The position numbers were made by a program, and so were the translations under genes. Positions 33,421 to 40,962 of a stretch of DNA of 40,962 nucleotides are shown here, piece by piece. The notes beneath the pieces were generated by a model that ran no database searches, was not told the origin of the DNA, and was given only the letters and a program-made list of their open reading frames with translations. Location: positions 1 through 40,962 of the IMG/VR virus record IMGVR_UViG_3300022827_000018; one strand, written 5' to 3'. Source of the stretch: a virus. Within the stretch, counting starts at the first letter, position 1, and each line of letters begins with the position of its first letter.

Positions 33421-34776
33421 TTAATCCGCTGAGTCTAAATTATAATTACTAAAGTCGCGTTTGATATTCAATTCGCAAATGTATTTATTGCTAAAAGTAT
33501 GACTAACACTTGTGATCAAATAATCCCCAGATATCATCATGTCGTTGATATGTGATTTCTTAGAATCTTTTTCTTTAATTTTTTTATACACTTGTGGATC
33601 AATTGACTTAGGGGCTTGAATAGAAATTTTACTACCAGCTGACAACTCTAAATCACCATTTAGTGTAATAGTATGTTTAATACTGTCTAAGTTCTCAAGC
33701 ATAGATTGATGATGCGCGACCGAGTATACTGAAGGTTGATGGTAGTTGCCATATTGGTTGCCCATTGCCATAGAGTTTTCGTTGATGAATATATTCAAAG
33801 AGTCGTGTAAAAGGTTCAAGGGCTGATCTTTAACTTTAAACTCTTTCGATATCAATTGATTTGACATACTACCGTTAGAAACTTTGGGGGTGTTTCTAAA
33901 TTGTGAAGAATAGTCAAATGGTACTTCGTAGTATTTTTTAGTCGAAATATCAATAACTTTTGTCAGAGAAGAATATGCACCTCTGTTAGATTGAATATAT
34001 TTGGAACTGTTTAAGTTACTTGCCATGTTAAGTATTTTATACTTCTGCTCACCAAAACCTTCGACTGTATATGGGTTATCCTCTTGCATAAAAGAAAACT
34101 TATATGTACCCAAACTAATTTGCTCTGTTAATTTTTCATAAGCAACTATTTTAAACCCATCCATAGTATCATATGCAAATATGGGCGCGCCAGAGTCAGA
34201 ATATGCATGACGCAATAACCAACTCATTGCAGTGAACGGTTTCATATTAGGAATTATCAACTTAACATTACCCTTACTAGGAGCAGTATTTTCGACAACT
34301 CCGTTGTAGTCAAGATCTCCCGAAACTATGCGTTGTAGCTGCTTGCTTAATGACCCAGAAAACGCTCTTGAAATATTTGTAACATGATTAGCGAACGCAT
34401 GCCGTGCCACGCAAGATAAAGTATAACCTTGTATTGCGTCTTTTATCTTACCATAGACAGGAATCTCTGCGACGTAGAAAGAAAGTTTAACCTTAACAGT
34501 TTCTTTCTTACCCTTATCGCGTTTCTGTATAATAATATCTATCTTCTCTTGCCCAGAAATTCGTATTTCTTCAAACAAGTTTACCGTGTCTCTTATATCT
34601 AAAGAAGCGGTTAACGCAAATGAATATATGCTCTCAACGATAGTAGTCTTAGTCACTAGTGCTTTAATATCAAACTGTTTACCATAGCAGTTTGTGATTA
34701 AAATTTCTGATATAGTAAACGAGGAAGGTATAACACCTTCTGCACTGTTCCCGTTCTTTAAACCTGAATTTATCAT
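33421..34776 (-). CDS. 27: Baseplate hub protein, gp27-like
   Basis: A 451-aa protein (T4 gp27 is 391 aa). The N-terminal part (FTISEILITNCYGKQFDIKA, then SIYSFALTASLDIRDTVNLF and GQEKIDIIIQKRDKGKK) and the middle GYTLSCVARHAFANHVTNIS, KPFTAMSWLLRHAYSDSGAP and FAYDTMDGFKIV fit the gp27/GpD hub family, which forms the trimeric ring under gp5. It overlaps the gp53 stop by ATGA and lies just before the gp5 gene, so hub ring and spike are co-translated. In T4 gene 27 is not next to gene 5, so the layout differs here. Confidence 0.8.
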   Translation of the reverse strand: MINSGLKNGNSAEGVIPSSFTISEILITNCYGKQFDIKALVTKTTIVESIYSFALTASLDIRDTVNLFEEIRISGQEKIDIIIQKRDKGKKETVKVKLSFYVAEIPVYGKIKDAIQGYTLSCVARHAFANHVTNISRAFSGSLSKQLQRIVSGDLDYNGVVENTAPSKGNVKLIIPNMKPFTAMSWLLRHAYSDSGAPIFAYDTMDGFKIVAYEKLTEQISLGTYKFSFMQEDNPYTVEGFGEQKYKILNMASNLNSSKYIQSNRGAYSSLTKVIDISTKKYYEVPFDYSSQFRNTPKVSNGSMSNQLISKEFKVKDQPLNLLHDSLNIFINENSMAMGNQYGNYHQPSVYSVAHHQSMLENLDSIKHTITLNGDLELSAGSKISIQAPKSIDPQVYKKIKEKDSKKSHINDMMISGDYLITSVSHTFSNKYICELNIKRDFSNYNLDSAD

Positions 34777-35552
34777 CTGTTAAGCAATTCTTGATATCTA
34801 TCAGCAAATTCGAAAATGAACTCTTCACGAATAACCCGTATCTTTGACCGTTGATTATTTAATTCTTCTTCAAATTCTCTGTTTGTTATTAGGTTCAGCT
34901 GTTGTGGTGGAGTACCTCCTGATATATGTATAGAACTATTTACAATTCTACCTTTATCATCTTCATAATGGCGCGGTGCAAGTTGTCTATCATAAACTTC
35001 GTATGATTCTATACTGTCTTCCGTGGAGTTTCCTCGTATAAGTTCTTCTTTTCTGAATACACCTTGAACATCACGAATCACAAGTTGTTGCGAAGTTGCA
35101 TCCTTGCTTTCTATAAAACCAGTAGCGCCGCTTAGGAATCCCACGACCTGCTCCCCTATTCTGAATTTACCTGCAACTGAATTCTCAATCGATTGTAATA
35201 ACCCATCGCCATCATAGTTATATTGAGGCCTGCATGTTATAACAATTCCAGAATATTCTTCGTCAATGAATTTATTAAACTCATCAGAAGACAATGGCCA
35301 TGCACTAATACCATTTCTCAGATGTTCGTTGACCAGAAAAAATGTCCAGTAATATTCTGGTGTATTGTATAACTTTTGTGAAACTACATCAGGTCTATCA
35401 CCTTCTTGTACTTCATAAAAACTATATGCACCTAGTTCGTCCTTAAAATCCTTTGCGGGTTGTACAAACCTGAAGATGTCAATAACTTTACTTTGAACTC
35501 CATTACCGAAATAGTCGTAATTAACCTTTGGAAAATTTCTGAAGAAAGACAT
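34773..35552 (-). CDS. 53: Baseplate wedge protein gp53
   Basis: A 259-aa protein (T4 gp53 is 196 aa). The N-terminus MSFFRNFPKVNYDYFGNG is of the gp53 type, and the core EVQEGDRPDVVSQKLYNTPE then YYWTFFLVNEHLRNGISAWP is the LysM-like gp53 signature. The middle adds a CRPQYNYDGDGLLQS-type extension. gp53 joins adjacent wedges around the hub. It overlaps the gp48 stop by one base and the gp27 start by four. Confidence 0.9.
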   Translation of the reverse strand: MSFFRNFPKVNYDYFGNGVQSKVIDIFRFVQPAKDFKDELGAYSFYEVQEGDRPDVVSQKLYNTPEYYWTFFLVNEHLRNGISAWPLSSDEFNKFIDEEYSGIVITCRPQYNYDGDGLLQSIENSVAGKFRIGEQVVGFLSGATGFIESKDATSQQLVIRDVQGVFRKEELIRGNSTEDSIESYEVYDRQLAPRHYEDDKGRIVNSSIHISGGTPPQQLNLITNREFEEELNNQRSKIRVIREEFIFEFADRYQELLNR

Positions 35553-36385
35553 TATATACCACCCTTATTAGATTCTACACTATTTTGTAATCTTATAATA
35601 TCATCTCTAGTGAGAGCTTTGGTTTCTTGGAAGGTTAGAGACAAAGAAACATCCAGAGGAGCGCCATCATCATAGTAACTATTACCAATCGTATTGTATG
35701 CAGTACTAATATTCATCAAGAAACAATTATCAATTGCCCCGTAATATCTGTTTCGCTCGCCGTTTTTGTCTAAAACATGAATCATGAATTCTGGAGGATA
35801 TGATAATATAACTTGATTTCCCTTAGGATATGCATTTAATCGCAAACGTTCGATTATATTCCTGATCATCAGAGATTCTTCCTCTGAAATGGATACGAAC
35901 TTAAACTCGAATGAAAATGACCTAACATTGGTTCCGCTAAATGTTGTTACTTGGTTAGGATTCAACAGTGATCTTTTATTATACATAACTGCATCCGCAA
36001 TAGACTTTGCAGTGCTTCCCGCAAGCCCAGCAGAATTTGCAATCTGTGTCAATGCTGCCGCTGTAGTAGTTGAACTTTGTCCACTCAGATTATTTTTCAT
36101 GTTATCAATGGTTTTGCTGCCTACATCTAACATACTTGCCCCGCTGCCAAGTCCGCTCATTGCATCTTGTGCCGCTGCGCCAACTTGATTTAAGTTAGTA
36201 CTGCTGTATGAAATTCCATCTTGTATCGGCAATCCTTGTGGAATAGGTAGTATCAGTTCCATAGGGTATTCACTTCTCCGATCCAATACGATGATGCTAA
36301 TCCTTGGGTGAGACCGTATGGTTCCTATTGGGAATTCATAAGATGCTTTACTCTTTTTCTTATAATCCGCTATTTTATTTGACAT
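35552..36385 (-). CDS. 48: Baseplate tail tube cap, gp48-like
   Basis: A 277-aa protein with the gp48-type pattern. Residues 130-180 and on read TTFSGTNVRSFSFEFKFVSI, then IIERLRLNAYPKG, LSYPPEFMIHVLDKNGE, NRYYGAIDNCFLMNISTAYN and DGAPLDVSLSLTFQETKALT, a sequence family I know from gp48/gp54-like tube-cap proteins. A Gly/Ala/Ser-rich linker (about 70-135) replaces part of T4 gp48 (364 aa). The N-terminus SKASYEFPIGTIRSHPRISI is basic. It begins the leftward baseplate operon, 44 bases from a TATAAATA box. Confidence 0.75.
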   Translation of the reverse strand: MSNKIADYKKKSKASYEFPIGTIRSHPRISIIVLDRRSEYPMELILPIPQGLPIQDGISYSSTNLNQVGAAAQDAMSGLGSGASMLDVGSKTIDNMKNNLSGQSSTTTAAALTQIANSAGLAGSTAKSIADAVMYNKRSLLNPNQVTTFSGTNVRSFSFEFKFVSISEEESLMIRNIIERLRLNAYPKGNQVILSYPPEFMIHVLDKNGERNRYYGAIDNCFLMNISTAYNTIGNSYYDDGAPLDVSLSLTFQETKALTRDDIIRLQNSVESNKGGI

Positions 36386-36395
36386 GAATTTCTCT

Positions 36396-36403
36396 TATAA
36401 ATA
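36396..36403 (+). promoter_or_regulatory. Late promoter box for the rightward operon
   Basis: TATAAATA on the plus strand, 33 bases before the gp4 ATG. It faces the leftward box at 36429-36436; transcripts from the two would overlap at their 5' ends by roughly ten bases. Confidence 0.7.
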
Positions 36404-36428
36404 TTACTAAGTGAACAACCTTATTAAG

Positions 36429-36436
36429 TATTTATA
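36429..36436 (-). promoter_or_regulatory. Late promoter box for the leftward baseplate operon
   Basis: TATAAATA on the minus strand, 44 bases before the gp48-like ATG. Its last base is the first base of the gp4 start codon, and it converges with the rightward box at 36396. Confidence 0.7.
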
Positions 36437-36882
36437 TGGCATATTCGGGTAGATATCCAGTTAAAAATCCTGGAAAATATGAAGGTGATTATACAAAGGT
36501 GTATTACCGCTCTCTTTGGGAACTACAAGTTTTCAAGTGGTGCGAGTCTAACGAACAAGTAATAAAGTGGAACTCTGAAGAAACCGTAATACCCTATAGA
36601 TGTAAGACTGATAACAAGATTCATAGATATTTTGTAGATGTTAAGGTTAAACTTACCAATGGGACTACTTACTTAATAGAGATAAAACCTAAAAAAGAAA
36701 CTACTCCGCCAAAGCAACCTTCTAAGAAAACAAAGAAGTATATTACTGAGGTTATGACATATGTCAAGAATCAATCTAAGTGGGATGCTGCTGAAGAATA
36801 TTGTATGACCAGAGGGTGGAAGTTTGTTGTGTGGACAGAAGATACCTTAAGAGGTATGGGAATAAAAATACTAGGAAAATAA
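36436..36882 (+). CDS. 4: Head completion nuclease gp4
   Basis: A 148-aa protein (T4 gp4/50 is about 150 aa) that follows T4 gp4 along its length: MAYSGRYPVKNPGKYEGDYT, VYYRSLWELQVFKWCESNE, VIPYRCKTDN..HRYFVDV and YLIEIKPKKET. The residues E29, D68, E82 and K84 (EIK) give a PD-(D/E)xK nuclease-like site. gp4 trims or protects DNA ends during head-tail joining. It is the first gene rightward of the divergent promoter pair. Confidence 0.93.
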   Translation: MAYSGRYPVKNPGKYEGDYTKVYYRSLWELQVFKWCESNEQVIKWNSEETVIPYRCKTDNKIHRYFVDVKVKLTNGTTYLIEIKPKKETTPPKQPSKKTKKYITEVMTYVKNQSKWDAAEEYCMTRGWKFVVWTEDTLRGMGIKILGK

Positions 36883-36883
36883 A

Positions 36884-37477
36884 TTGGCATCATTATTTAA
36901 CAAATTAGAGCAAGAGGCATTCAGGTCTGGTATCCAAGCTAGAACTGATGACGCGCGAGTATGGTTTAAGAACAAAGTTAAAGAACTTGGTCAGGTTAAT
37001 AGAACTCAACTACTGCAAGACGAAGCACTCATAAGGAAGAGCCGTGCTGTGTGGGGTAATATGTACATGTATTTCTATGACCCAAAACACAGAGAAAAAT
37101 TGCCATACTACGATATGTTTCCGTTAACAATTATGGTCGACAAAGCTCCAGGAGGTTTCTACGGACTGAATCTCCATTACCTAAAACCAACAACTCGTGC
37201 AGCATTTCTGGATAAATTAGGTGATACACTAACCAACACAAAATTCGATGATACAACTAGGTTCAGGATGCGATACGACTTATTAAGTTCTGTTAGAAAG
37301 TATAGAGAGTTCCAACCTTGTTTTAAACATTACTTAACAAGTCAGATAGATTCTAAGATAGTAATGGTACAACCACCTGAGTGGGAAATTGCTATCTTCC
37401 TACCTACAGAACAGTTTGCTAAGGCTAATAAACGAGATGTCTGGAAAGACTCTACGAAACAAATAAGAGGAAACTAA
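36884..37477 (+). CDS. Conserved T4-like protein of unknown function, TTG start
   Basis: A 197-aa protein. The start is a TTG at 36884 (ASLFNKLEQEAFRSGI follows), one base after the gp4 stop and downstream of AGGAAA; the first internal ATG would discard the conserved-looking N-terminus. The core RAVWGNMYMYFYDPKHREK, LPYYDMFPLTIMVDKAPGGF and YGLNLHYLKPTTRAAFLDKL is familiar from marine T4-like phages as a structural-region protein without assigned function. It lies between gp4 and the gp54-like tube gene, so a role in head-tail joining or tail assembly is possible. Confidence 0.8.
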   Translation: MASLFNKLEQEAFRSGIQARTDDARVWFKNKVKELGQVNRTQLLQDEALIRKSRAVWGNMYMYFYDPKHREKLPYYDMFPLTIMVDKAPGGFYGLNLHYLKPTTRAAFLDKLGDTLTNTKFDDTTRFRMRYDLLSSVRKYREFQPCFKHYLTSQIDSKIVMVQPPEWEIAIFLPTEQFAKANKRDVWKDSTKQIRGN

Positions 37478-37478
37478 T

Positions 37479-38162
37479 ATGTCAATATTGGGAAGTGGGA
37501 TCGATGATCTTAAAGGCGTGTTTAATAAAAGGCAAGGTATTGCGCAAACAAATAGGTTTGCTGTTTTCATGCAACCTCCTCAAGGGAGTTTATTAAACCT
37601 TGACGCTGGTGCATTAATAACTGGTGCATTGAGTGGTAACCTGAGTCTAGGTGCATTTATTAACGACCCTCGAGATATCTCCCTACTGTGTGAAAGTTGC
37701 ACTCTACCAGGAAGAGGAATCGTAACTACAGAATACCAAAACGTTAAACAGTCTATTAAGATACCATACTCTTTCATCAATGAGGATATTACCTTTACAT
37801 ACATTTTGACTGGTGATTATTATATGCGCAAGATATTTGATAAGTGGTTGGGTCTTGCATTCGATACAACCAACTACACGATGCGTTACAAAGATAGTTA
37901 TACAACTGATGTTAGAATTGCTCAACTAAACAAACAGAACATACCTATATACACCGTTAAACTTGAAAAAGCGTATCCAATTAATATAAATGCTGTATCA
38001 TTAGATAATACTGCGGAGAATTCCGTACAGAAAGTTACTGTCACCATGACCTATGAAAACTTTGAAGTTGAAAGTCTTGTTGACTCTGTTACTGGTGTGC
38101 TTGGTGGAATCGGAAAAACTATCGGAGCAACTACTAGTCAAATCAAGTCTCTTATAGGATAA
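37479..38162 (+). CDS. 54: Tail-tube initiator, gp54-like
   Basis: A 227-aa protein with a tail-tube-type fold pattern: NRFAVFMQPPQG at the start, a Gly/Ala/Leu-rich insertion (42-58), SLLCESCTLPGRGIVTTEY then KIPYSFINEDITFTYIL and YYMRKIFDKWLGL, ending in an NSVQKVTVTMTYENFEVES strand. This order (CE..xlPG, then d..FtFi...Yy.r..fd.W) is that of gp19/gp54 tube proteins; length and position just before gp26, gp51 and gp29 suit gp54 (T4 320 aa), which starts tube growth on the baseplate. It could also be another tube-fold protein. Confidence 0.65.
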   Translation: MSILGSGIDDLKGVFNKRQGIAQTNRFAVFMQPPQGSLLNLDAGALITGALSGNLSLGAFINDPRDISLLCESCTLPGRGIVTTEYQNVKQSIKIPYSFINEDITFTYILTGDYYMRKIFDKWLGLAFDTTNYTMRYKDSYTTDVRIAQLNKQNIPIYTVKLEKAYPININAVSLDNTAENSVQKVTVTMTYENFEVESLVDSVTGVLGGIGKTIGATTSQIKSLIG

Positions 38163-38165
38163 CGA

Positions 38166-38173
38166 TATAAATA
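38166..38173 (+). promoter_or_regulatory. Late promoter box before gp26
   Basis: TATAAATA on the plus strand, 38 bases before the gene 26 ATG, in the 49-base gap after the gp54-like gene. TTGGAGAA gives the ribosome binding site. Confidence 0.7.
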
Positions 38174-38211
38174 CTATTGATTGAATTACATAACCCATTG
38201 GAGAAAATATA

Positions 38212-38910
38212 ATGGCATTACCAATTATTGAAACGCCGAAGTACTCGGTAAAAATCCCTTCTACTGGAGAGTCTGTAGTATACAGACCTTACCTAGTTAA
38301 AGAAGAAAAAGTGTTGATGATCGCTATGGAAAGCGAGAACCAAGAACAAATTTTACGCGCTGTGCAAGATGTCATAGAAGCATGTACCTTTGGTAAAATT
38401 GATATTAAAAAACTTGCTACATTCGACCTTGAATATATTTTCTTAAAATTAAGAGCAAAGTCGGTCGGTGAGGTTTCTAAAATCGGTTTGAAGTGTTCCA
38501 ATTGTTCTACAAGTAATGAGTATGAACTTAATCTAGATACACTAGAAGTTACTGCTGGTGATGTAAACAGTAAGATTATGTTAACAGACAAAGTTGGCAT
38601 CAAGATGAAGTATCCCTCAGTAGCAGACGCTCAAAAGATAGGATCACTTGAAGGCGTAGAAGCAATTATGAAAACGATTATCATGTCAATTGAAATGATT
38701 TTCGACGAAGACAACGTATATCCCGCTAAAGATTCGAGTACTCAAGAACTACAAGCATTTATTGACTCTTTGAGTAGTGAACAGTTTAAGAAAATTGAAG
38801 TATTCTTTAGAAACATGCCTGCTCTTAAACATGACGTTAAATACACTTGCGAAAGTTGCGGAACTGTTAATGAATTTGAGATAAAGGGCCTTGCGAATTT
38901 TTTCGGATAA
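38212..38910 (+). CDS. 26: Baseplate hub assembly protein gp26 with zinc-ribbon-like Cys pairs
   Basis: A 232-aa protein of the gp26 type (T4 gp26 is 208 aa): VYRPYLVKEEKVLMIAMESE, QDVIEACTFGKIDIKKLATF and DLEYIFLKLRAKSVGE are the familiar core. Two Cys pairs, C95-x2-C98 (CSNCSTSNEYEL) and C213-x2-C216 (CESCGTVNEFEI), could bind one zinc. The C-terminus GLANFFG is encoded over a U UUU UUC heptamer, which would allow a -1 shift into the gp51-like frame. The T4 order 26-51 is kept, and the tape measure gene follows. By position and frameshift it resembles the GpG tail chaperones of other phages; this is an inference. Confidence 0.88.
   Translation: MALPIIETPKYSVKIPSTGESVVYRPYLVKEEKVLMIAMESENQEQILRAVQDVIEACTFGKIDIKKLATFDLEYIFLKLRAKSVGEVSKIGLKCSNCSTSNEYELNLDTLEVTAGDVNSKIMLTDKVGIKMKYPSVADAQKIGSLEGVEAIMKTIIMSIEMIFDEDNVYPAKDSSTQELQAFIDSLSSEQFKKIEVFFRNMPALKHDVKYTCESCGTVNEFEIKGLANFFG
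38898..38904 (+). promoter_or_regulatory. Slippery heptamer U UUU UUC, candidate -1 frameshift site
   Basis: In the gene 26 frame the sequence reads AAT TTT TTC GGA TAA, giving T TTT TTC at this position, a canonical X XXY YYZ heptamer. A -1 shift bypasses the stop at 38908 and reads 65 codons to the stop at 39099. The product would be 296 residues (231 of gp26 plus 65). Confidence 0.6.
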
Positions 38911-39101
38911 GTCTCTCTCATGATTCTCTTGTAAACTACTACAAGACGAATTTTGCAATGATGCAGCATCATAATTATTCACTAAGTGAACTTGATACCA
39001 TGATGCCTTGGGAGAGAGAAATATATGTTATGCAACTAGTTGAGTTCGTCAAGCAAGAAGAAGAACGCGCAAAAATAAGACAACAGTCTTGGGGAAGATA
39101 A
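38904..39101 (+). CDS. 51: gp51-like tail/hub assembly protein, likely made by frameshift
   Basis: This frame is open through the end of gene 26 and encodes RISLSHDSLVNYYKTNFA, then (from ATG 38958) MMQHHNYSLSELDTMMPWER and EIYVMQLVEFVKQEEERA, ending RQQSWGR. The MPWEREIYVxxL wording is typical of the distal part of tail assembly chaperones. Starting alone at 38958 would give only 47 residues, with no Shine-Dalgarno sequence visible; the seemingly conserved residues before that ATG argue for expression as a gp26 fusion. T4 has a separate gene 51 (hub assembly catalyst) at this place but much longer, so the gp51 label rests on position. The next gene starts 3 bases downstream, with GGGGAAG as its binding site. 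Confidence 0.7.
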   Translation, partial: RISLSHDSLVNYYKTNFAMMQHHNYSLSELDTMMPWEREIYVMQLVEFVKQEEERAKIRQQSWGR

Positions 39102-39104
39102 CAT

Positions 39105-40808
39105 ATGGAAAATGAACAAACTCGATTATTAGAAGATGTGGTATTAGAGATGATGGAGTTCAACCAGAACATTGTTAAGGTTGATAGTAGAATCTCTATG
39201 TCTAACGACTACTTGAATAACATCGACGCGAACTCGTTCGTGATGAACGATCAACTACAGTATATTGCAGAAATATTGACTGGTAATAATTTAGCTGCGC
39301 TTGAAAAAGCAAAGGAAGATGGAGTATTGCAGGAGAGGACTCTTAACGCACTAGACCAAATTGCAAACAACACTACTCCTGAAAAGAAATCTGCAAATAA
39401 TCTAGAAATTGGGTTAGGTGGTCTTGGACTACTTGCGCCGTTTGCTTTCCTTAGTGGGTTTATTGTTGGGTTTGTTAAATCTCAAGTTAAAATACTCGCG
39501 ATGTTCGGAAAAGCGTTTCTAAAGGGTATTTCTTTATTCGCTACAGGTATTTCTGCTATATTCGCTGGAGCTATTAAGTTTTTACGCAGAAGTAAATTAA
39601 TAAACTCAATTTTTAATTTATTTGACAACATTGCTGGGATATTTAAAGTATCGTTTGAAATTGTTAAGGATATATTAAAAAGAAATCCTATTACTAATGC
39701 AATATCTGCTGGATGGTCTTCTCTTAAGAAGTCTTTCATAACACAGATAGATGGATGGAAAAAAGAATTCAAACTATTCAAAGATTTCTTTAGTTCTATC
39801 GGTAAGTCTATAGGTTCTGCCACTGCCAAATTCTTAAACCTTGGTAAAGATGGCGCAAGAGTCGCAGATGTTTTTAGTGACCTAGGAAAATTCTTCAGTG
39901 GTTGGGTTAGTAAAATTACTGGAGTTTTCAAAGGTGTGGGATCTAATCCACTGCTCACTAAAATATTTTCTTTCGGAAAAGTTTTCGGTAAACTACTTGG
40001 CCCCATCATCACCATATGGAATACTATAACAGGTGCGTTTAAGGGATTTCAAGAGGACGGTATCATAGGCGGATTACTCGGTGCAGTAAAAGGATTCTTC
40101 TTGAGTTTCGGTGAAATCGGTAACATGATAAAAGATGTGGTATCTTGGATATCTGAGAAACTTGGGTTTACCGACTTTGCAGCAATGTTAGATGGGTTTG
40201 ACTTTGTCGCCCTTATAAACAATACAATAGATGGTGTAGTTGACTGGGTTAAAACTCTCTTTACAGATCCTACAGCGGCTCTCAGCGAGCTTTGGAATAA
40301 CCTAGTAGGTGAAGGTGGTCTGATGGACTTAATATTCAAACCATTCGACATGCTTATCGACTGGGTGACTAAGAAATTCGGGTTCCGCGATGAAGATGCT
40401 CCAGAATTTAGTATCGGGAACATAATTCGCGGTATGTGGAATAGTATTATCGAATGGTTTGCACGCCAAACCGACGATAAACTTGGTTTCGGAGGTGATA
40501 CTATCCGAGGGCTTAAAGCTGAAAGTGCTACAATAGATATTAAGAAAATGGCAACACCACCTCCAGCAACGGCAACAAGCGGAGAAGTTTTAAATAACTC
40601 AAATGCAGAAAAGAAAAATGCTGATACTGTAACTGAGGTTGCAAGAGATTCTGCCTCCGCTGCAAGTAACGCCCAACCCAAAGTTATGGGTGGAGGAGGT
40701 AGTTCTAGTATGACTACTAACGCAAACACATACAACATATCACACGGCAACCTACCTGATAGAACTTCTATGTCGGTGTTGTCTGGTTCCTTCGGATTAT
40801 CTCCATAA
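39105..40808 (+). CDS. 29: Tail tape measure / hub protein, gp29-like
   Basis: A 567-aa protein (T4 gp29 is 590 aa). Residues 1-90 are helical and acidic (DVVLEMMEFNQNIVKVDSRI). A strongly hydrophobic stretch follows at about 103-125 (GLGGLGLLAPFAFLSGFIVG), then many amphipathic Phe/Lys helices with W-S-x-L-K and LFxDPTAALSELWNNL-type repeats, as in tape measure proteins that line the tail tube and insert into the inner membrane. The C-terminal 90 residues are Ala/Ser/Asn-rich and low complexity (PPPATATSGEVLNNS). Position after the gp26/gp51 pair matches both T4 order and the usual chaperone-then-tape-measure layout. It ends at a two-way terminator. Confidence 0.8.
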   Translation: MENEQTRLLEDVVLEMMEFNQNIVKVDSRISMSNDYLNNIDANSFVMNDQLQYIAEILTGNNLAALEKAKEDGVLQERTLNALDQIANNTTPEKKSANNLEIGLGGLGLLAPFAFLSGFIVGFVKSQVKILAMFGKAFLKGISLFATGISAIFAGAIKFLRRSKLINSIFNLFDNIAGIFKVSFEIVKDILKRNPITNAISAGWSSLKKSFITQIDGWKKEFKLFKDFFSSIGKSIGSATAKFLNLGKDGARVADVFSDLGKFFSGWVSKITGVFKGVGSNPLLTKIFSFGKVFGKLLGPIITIWNTITGAFKGFQEDGIIGGLLGAVKGFFLSFGEIGNMIKDVVSWISEKLGFTDFAAMLDGFDFVALINNTIDGVVDWVKTLFTDPTAALSELWNNLVGEGGLMDLIFKPFDMLIDWVTKKFGFRDEDAPEFSIGNIIRGMWNSIIEWFARQTDDKLGFGGDTIRGLKAESATIDIKKMATPPPATATSGEVLNNSNAEKKNADTVTEVARDSASAASNAQPKVMGGGGSSSMTTNANTYNISHGNLPDRTSMSVLSGSFGLSP

Positions 40809-40834
40809 AAAAAGGACCCCGAAGGGCCCTTTTT
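40809..40834. terminator. Bidirectional intrinsic terminator
   Basis: The sequence AAAAAGG-A-CCC, CGAA loop, GGG-C-CCTTTTT forms an 11-bp stem with one A-C mismatch. It has a T-run on the plus strand and, by symmetry, one on the minus strand. It separates the rightward tape-measure gene from the leftward gene at 40853 and can stop transcription from both sides. Confidence 0.8.
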
Positions 40835-40852
40835 CTTTGGCATATTGAACTG

Positions 40853-40962
40853 TTATGCGTCAGCAGCTAACTTACTGAAGAAACTCATCGCATCTTCATC
40901 GTCGTCTTCCATGGAGGTAACTGGTTTTGCGCCAGCACTCTTTGGAGCAGCAGCACTTTCAG
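40853..40962 (-). CDS. 32: C-terminus of single-stranded DNA-binding protein gp32 (partial)
   Basis: The last 36 codons of a gene that enters from the right edge. The residues ESAAAPKSAGAKPVTSMEDD then DEDAMSFFSKLAADA make an Ala/Pro/Lys linker followed by an acidic, aromatic tail. That is the style of gp32 C-termini, where the acidic tail binds replication proteins; the core OB domain lies outside the window, so the name is tentative. Confidence 0.55.
   Translation of the reverse strand, partial: ESAAAPKSAGAKPVTSMEDDDEDAMSFFSKLAADA

Noticed and set aside
40049-40843. A 264-aa minus-strand frame opposite the tape measure gene
   Set aside because: It begins inside the terminator, is antisense to gp29, and its Pro/Ser-rich translation looks like a shadow of an amphipathic-helix gene.
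1-40962. Prophage or integrated element
   Set aside because: There is no integrase, attachment-like repeat or bacterial gene in the window; the content is that of a lytic T4-type phage.

Overview
This 41-kb AT-rich window is part of a T4-superfamily myovirus genome. It encodes most of the baseplate (gp53, gp5, PAAR tip, gp25, gp6, a gp7-position protein, gp8, gp27- and gp48-like proteins), the head-completion nuclease gp4, a gp54-like tube initiator, gp26/gp51-like hub assembly proteins, a gp29-like tape measure and the end of a probable gp32. Gene order follows T4 closely. The fibre repeats and the large protein after gp8 are of the kind I associate with marine T4-like phages. The host cannot be read from the sequence. 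I found no tRNA, rRNA, CRISPR, insertion sequence or integrase.

Layout. About 36.4-1 kb is transcribed leftward (minus strand). First comes the baseplate block: gp48-like, gp53, gp27-like, gp5-like with a peptidase domain, PAAR, gp25, gp6, gp7-position protein, gp8 and a 1753-aa structural protein (36.4-21.6 kb). It is followed by a short coiled-coil protein and a 971-aa tail fibre (21.6-18.4 kb), then a 13-kb accessory island (18.4-5.4 kb), then more fibre and adhesin genes (5.4 kb to the left edge, where a repeat-rich fibre gene runs off the window). About 36.4-40.8 kb is transcribed rightward: gp4, an unknown conserved gene, gp54-like, gp26, gp51-like, gp29-like. A two-way terminator separates this from the leftward 3' end of a probable gp32 gene. 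Matches to the T4 late promoter box TATAAATA stand before several of these units, and two of them face each other at the 36.4-kb divide.

The island is the exciting part. Fourteen tightly packed, mostly overlapping genes encode seven different radical SAM enzymes (five with the GGE/GGD-type motif, two with a PTD motif in its place; four with SPASM-like Cys clusters, three with a shorter four-Cys C-terminus), a JmjC/cupin-like oxygenase at the upstream end, a prolyl-4-hydroxylase-type 2OG-Fe(II) oxygenase near the downstream end, five unrecognised proteins, and one 172-aa protein whose C-terminus is a perfect Cys-His-x-Ser repeat (CHSSCHSSCHGS) followed by RGRR. That protein looks like the substrate of a peptide-modification (RiPP-like) pathway. 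It sits between two radical SAM pairs that look like copies of one module. Because the island splits the tail-fibre operon, the simplest inference is that the phage makes a chemically modified peptide or virion protein during late infection. I know of no described system of this kind in a phage, but I could not search.

A second notable point is a U UUU UUC slippery heptamer at the end of gene 26. It would fuse the gp26 and gp51-like proteins by a -1 frameshift just upstream of the tape-measure gene, as in the G/GT tail-chaperone arrangement of other tailed phages.
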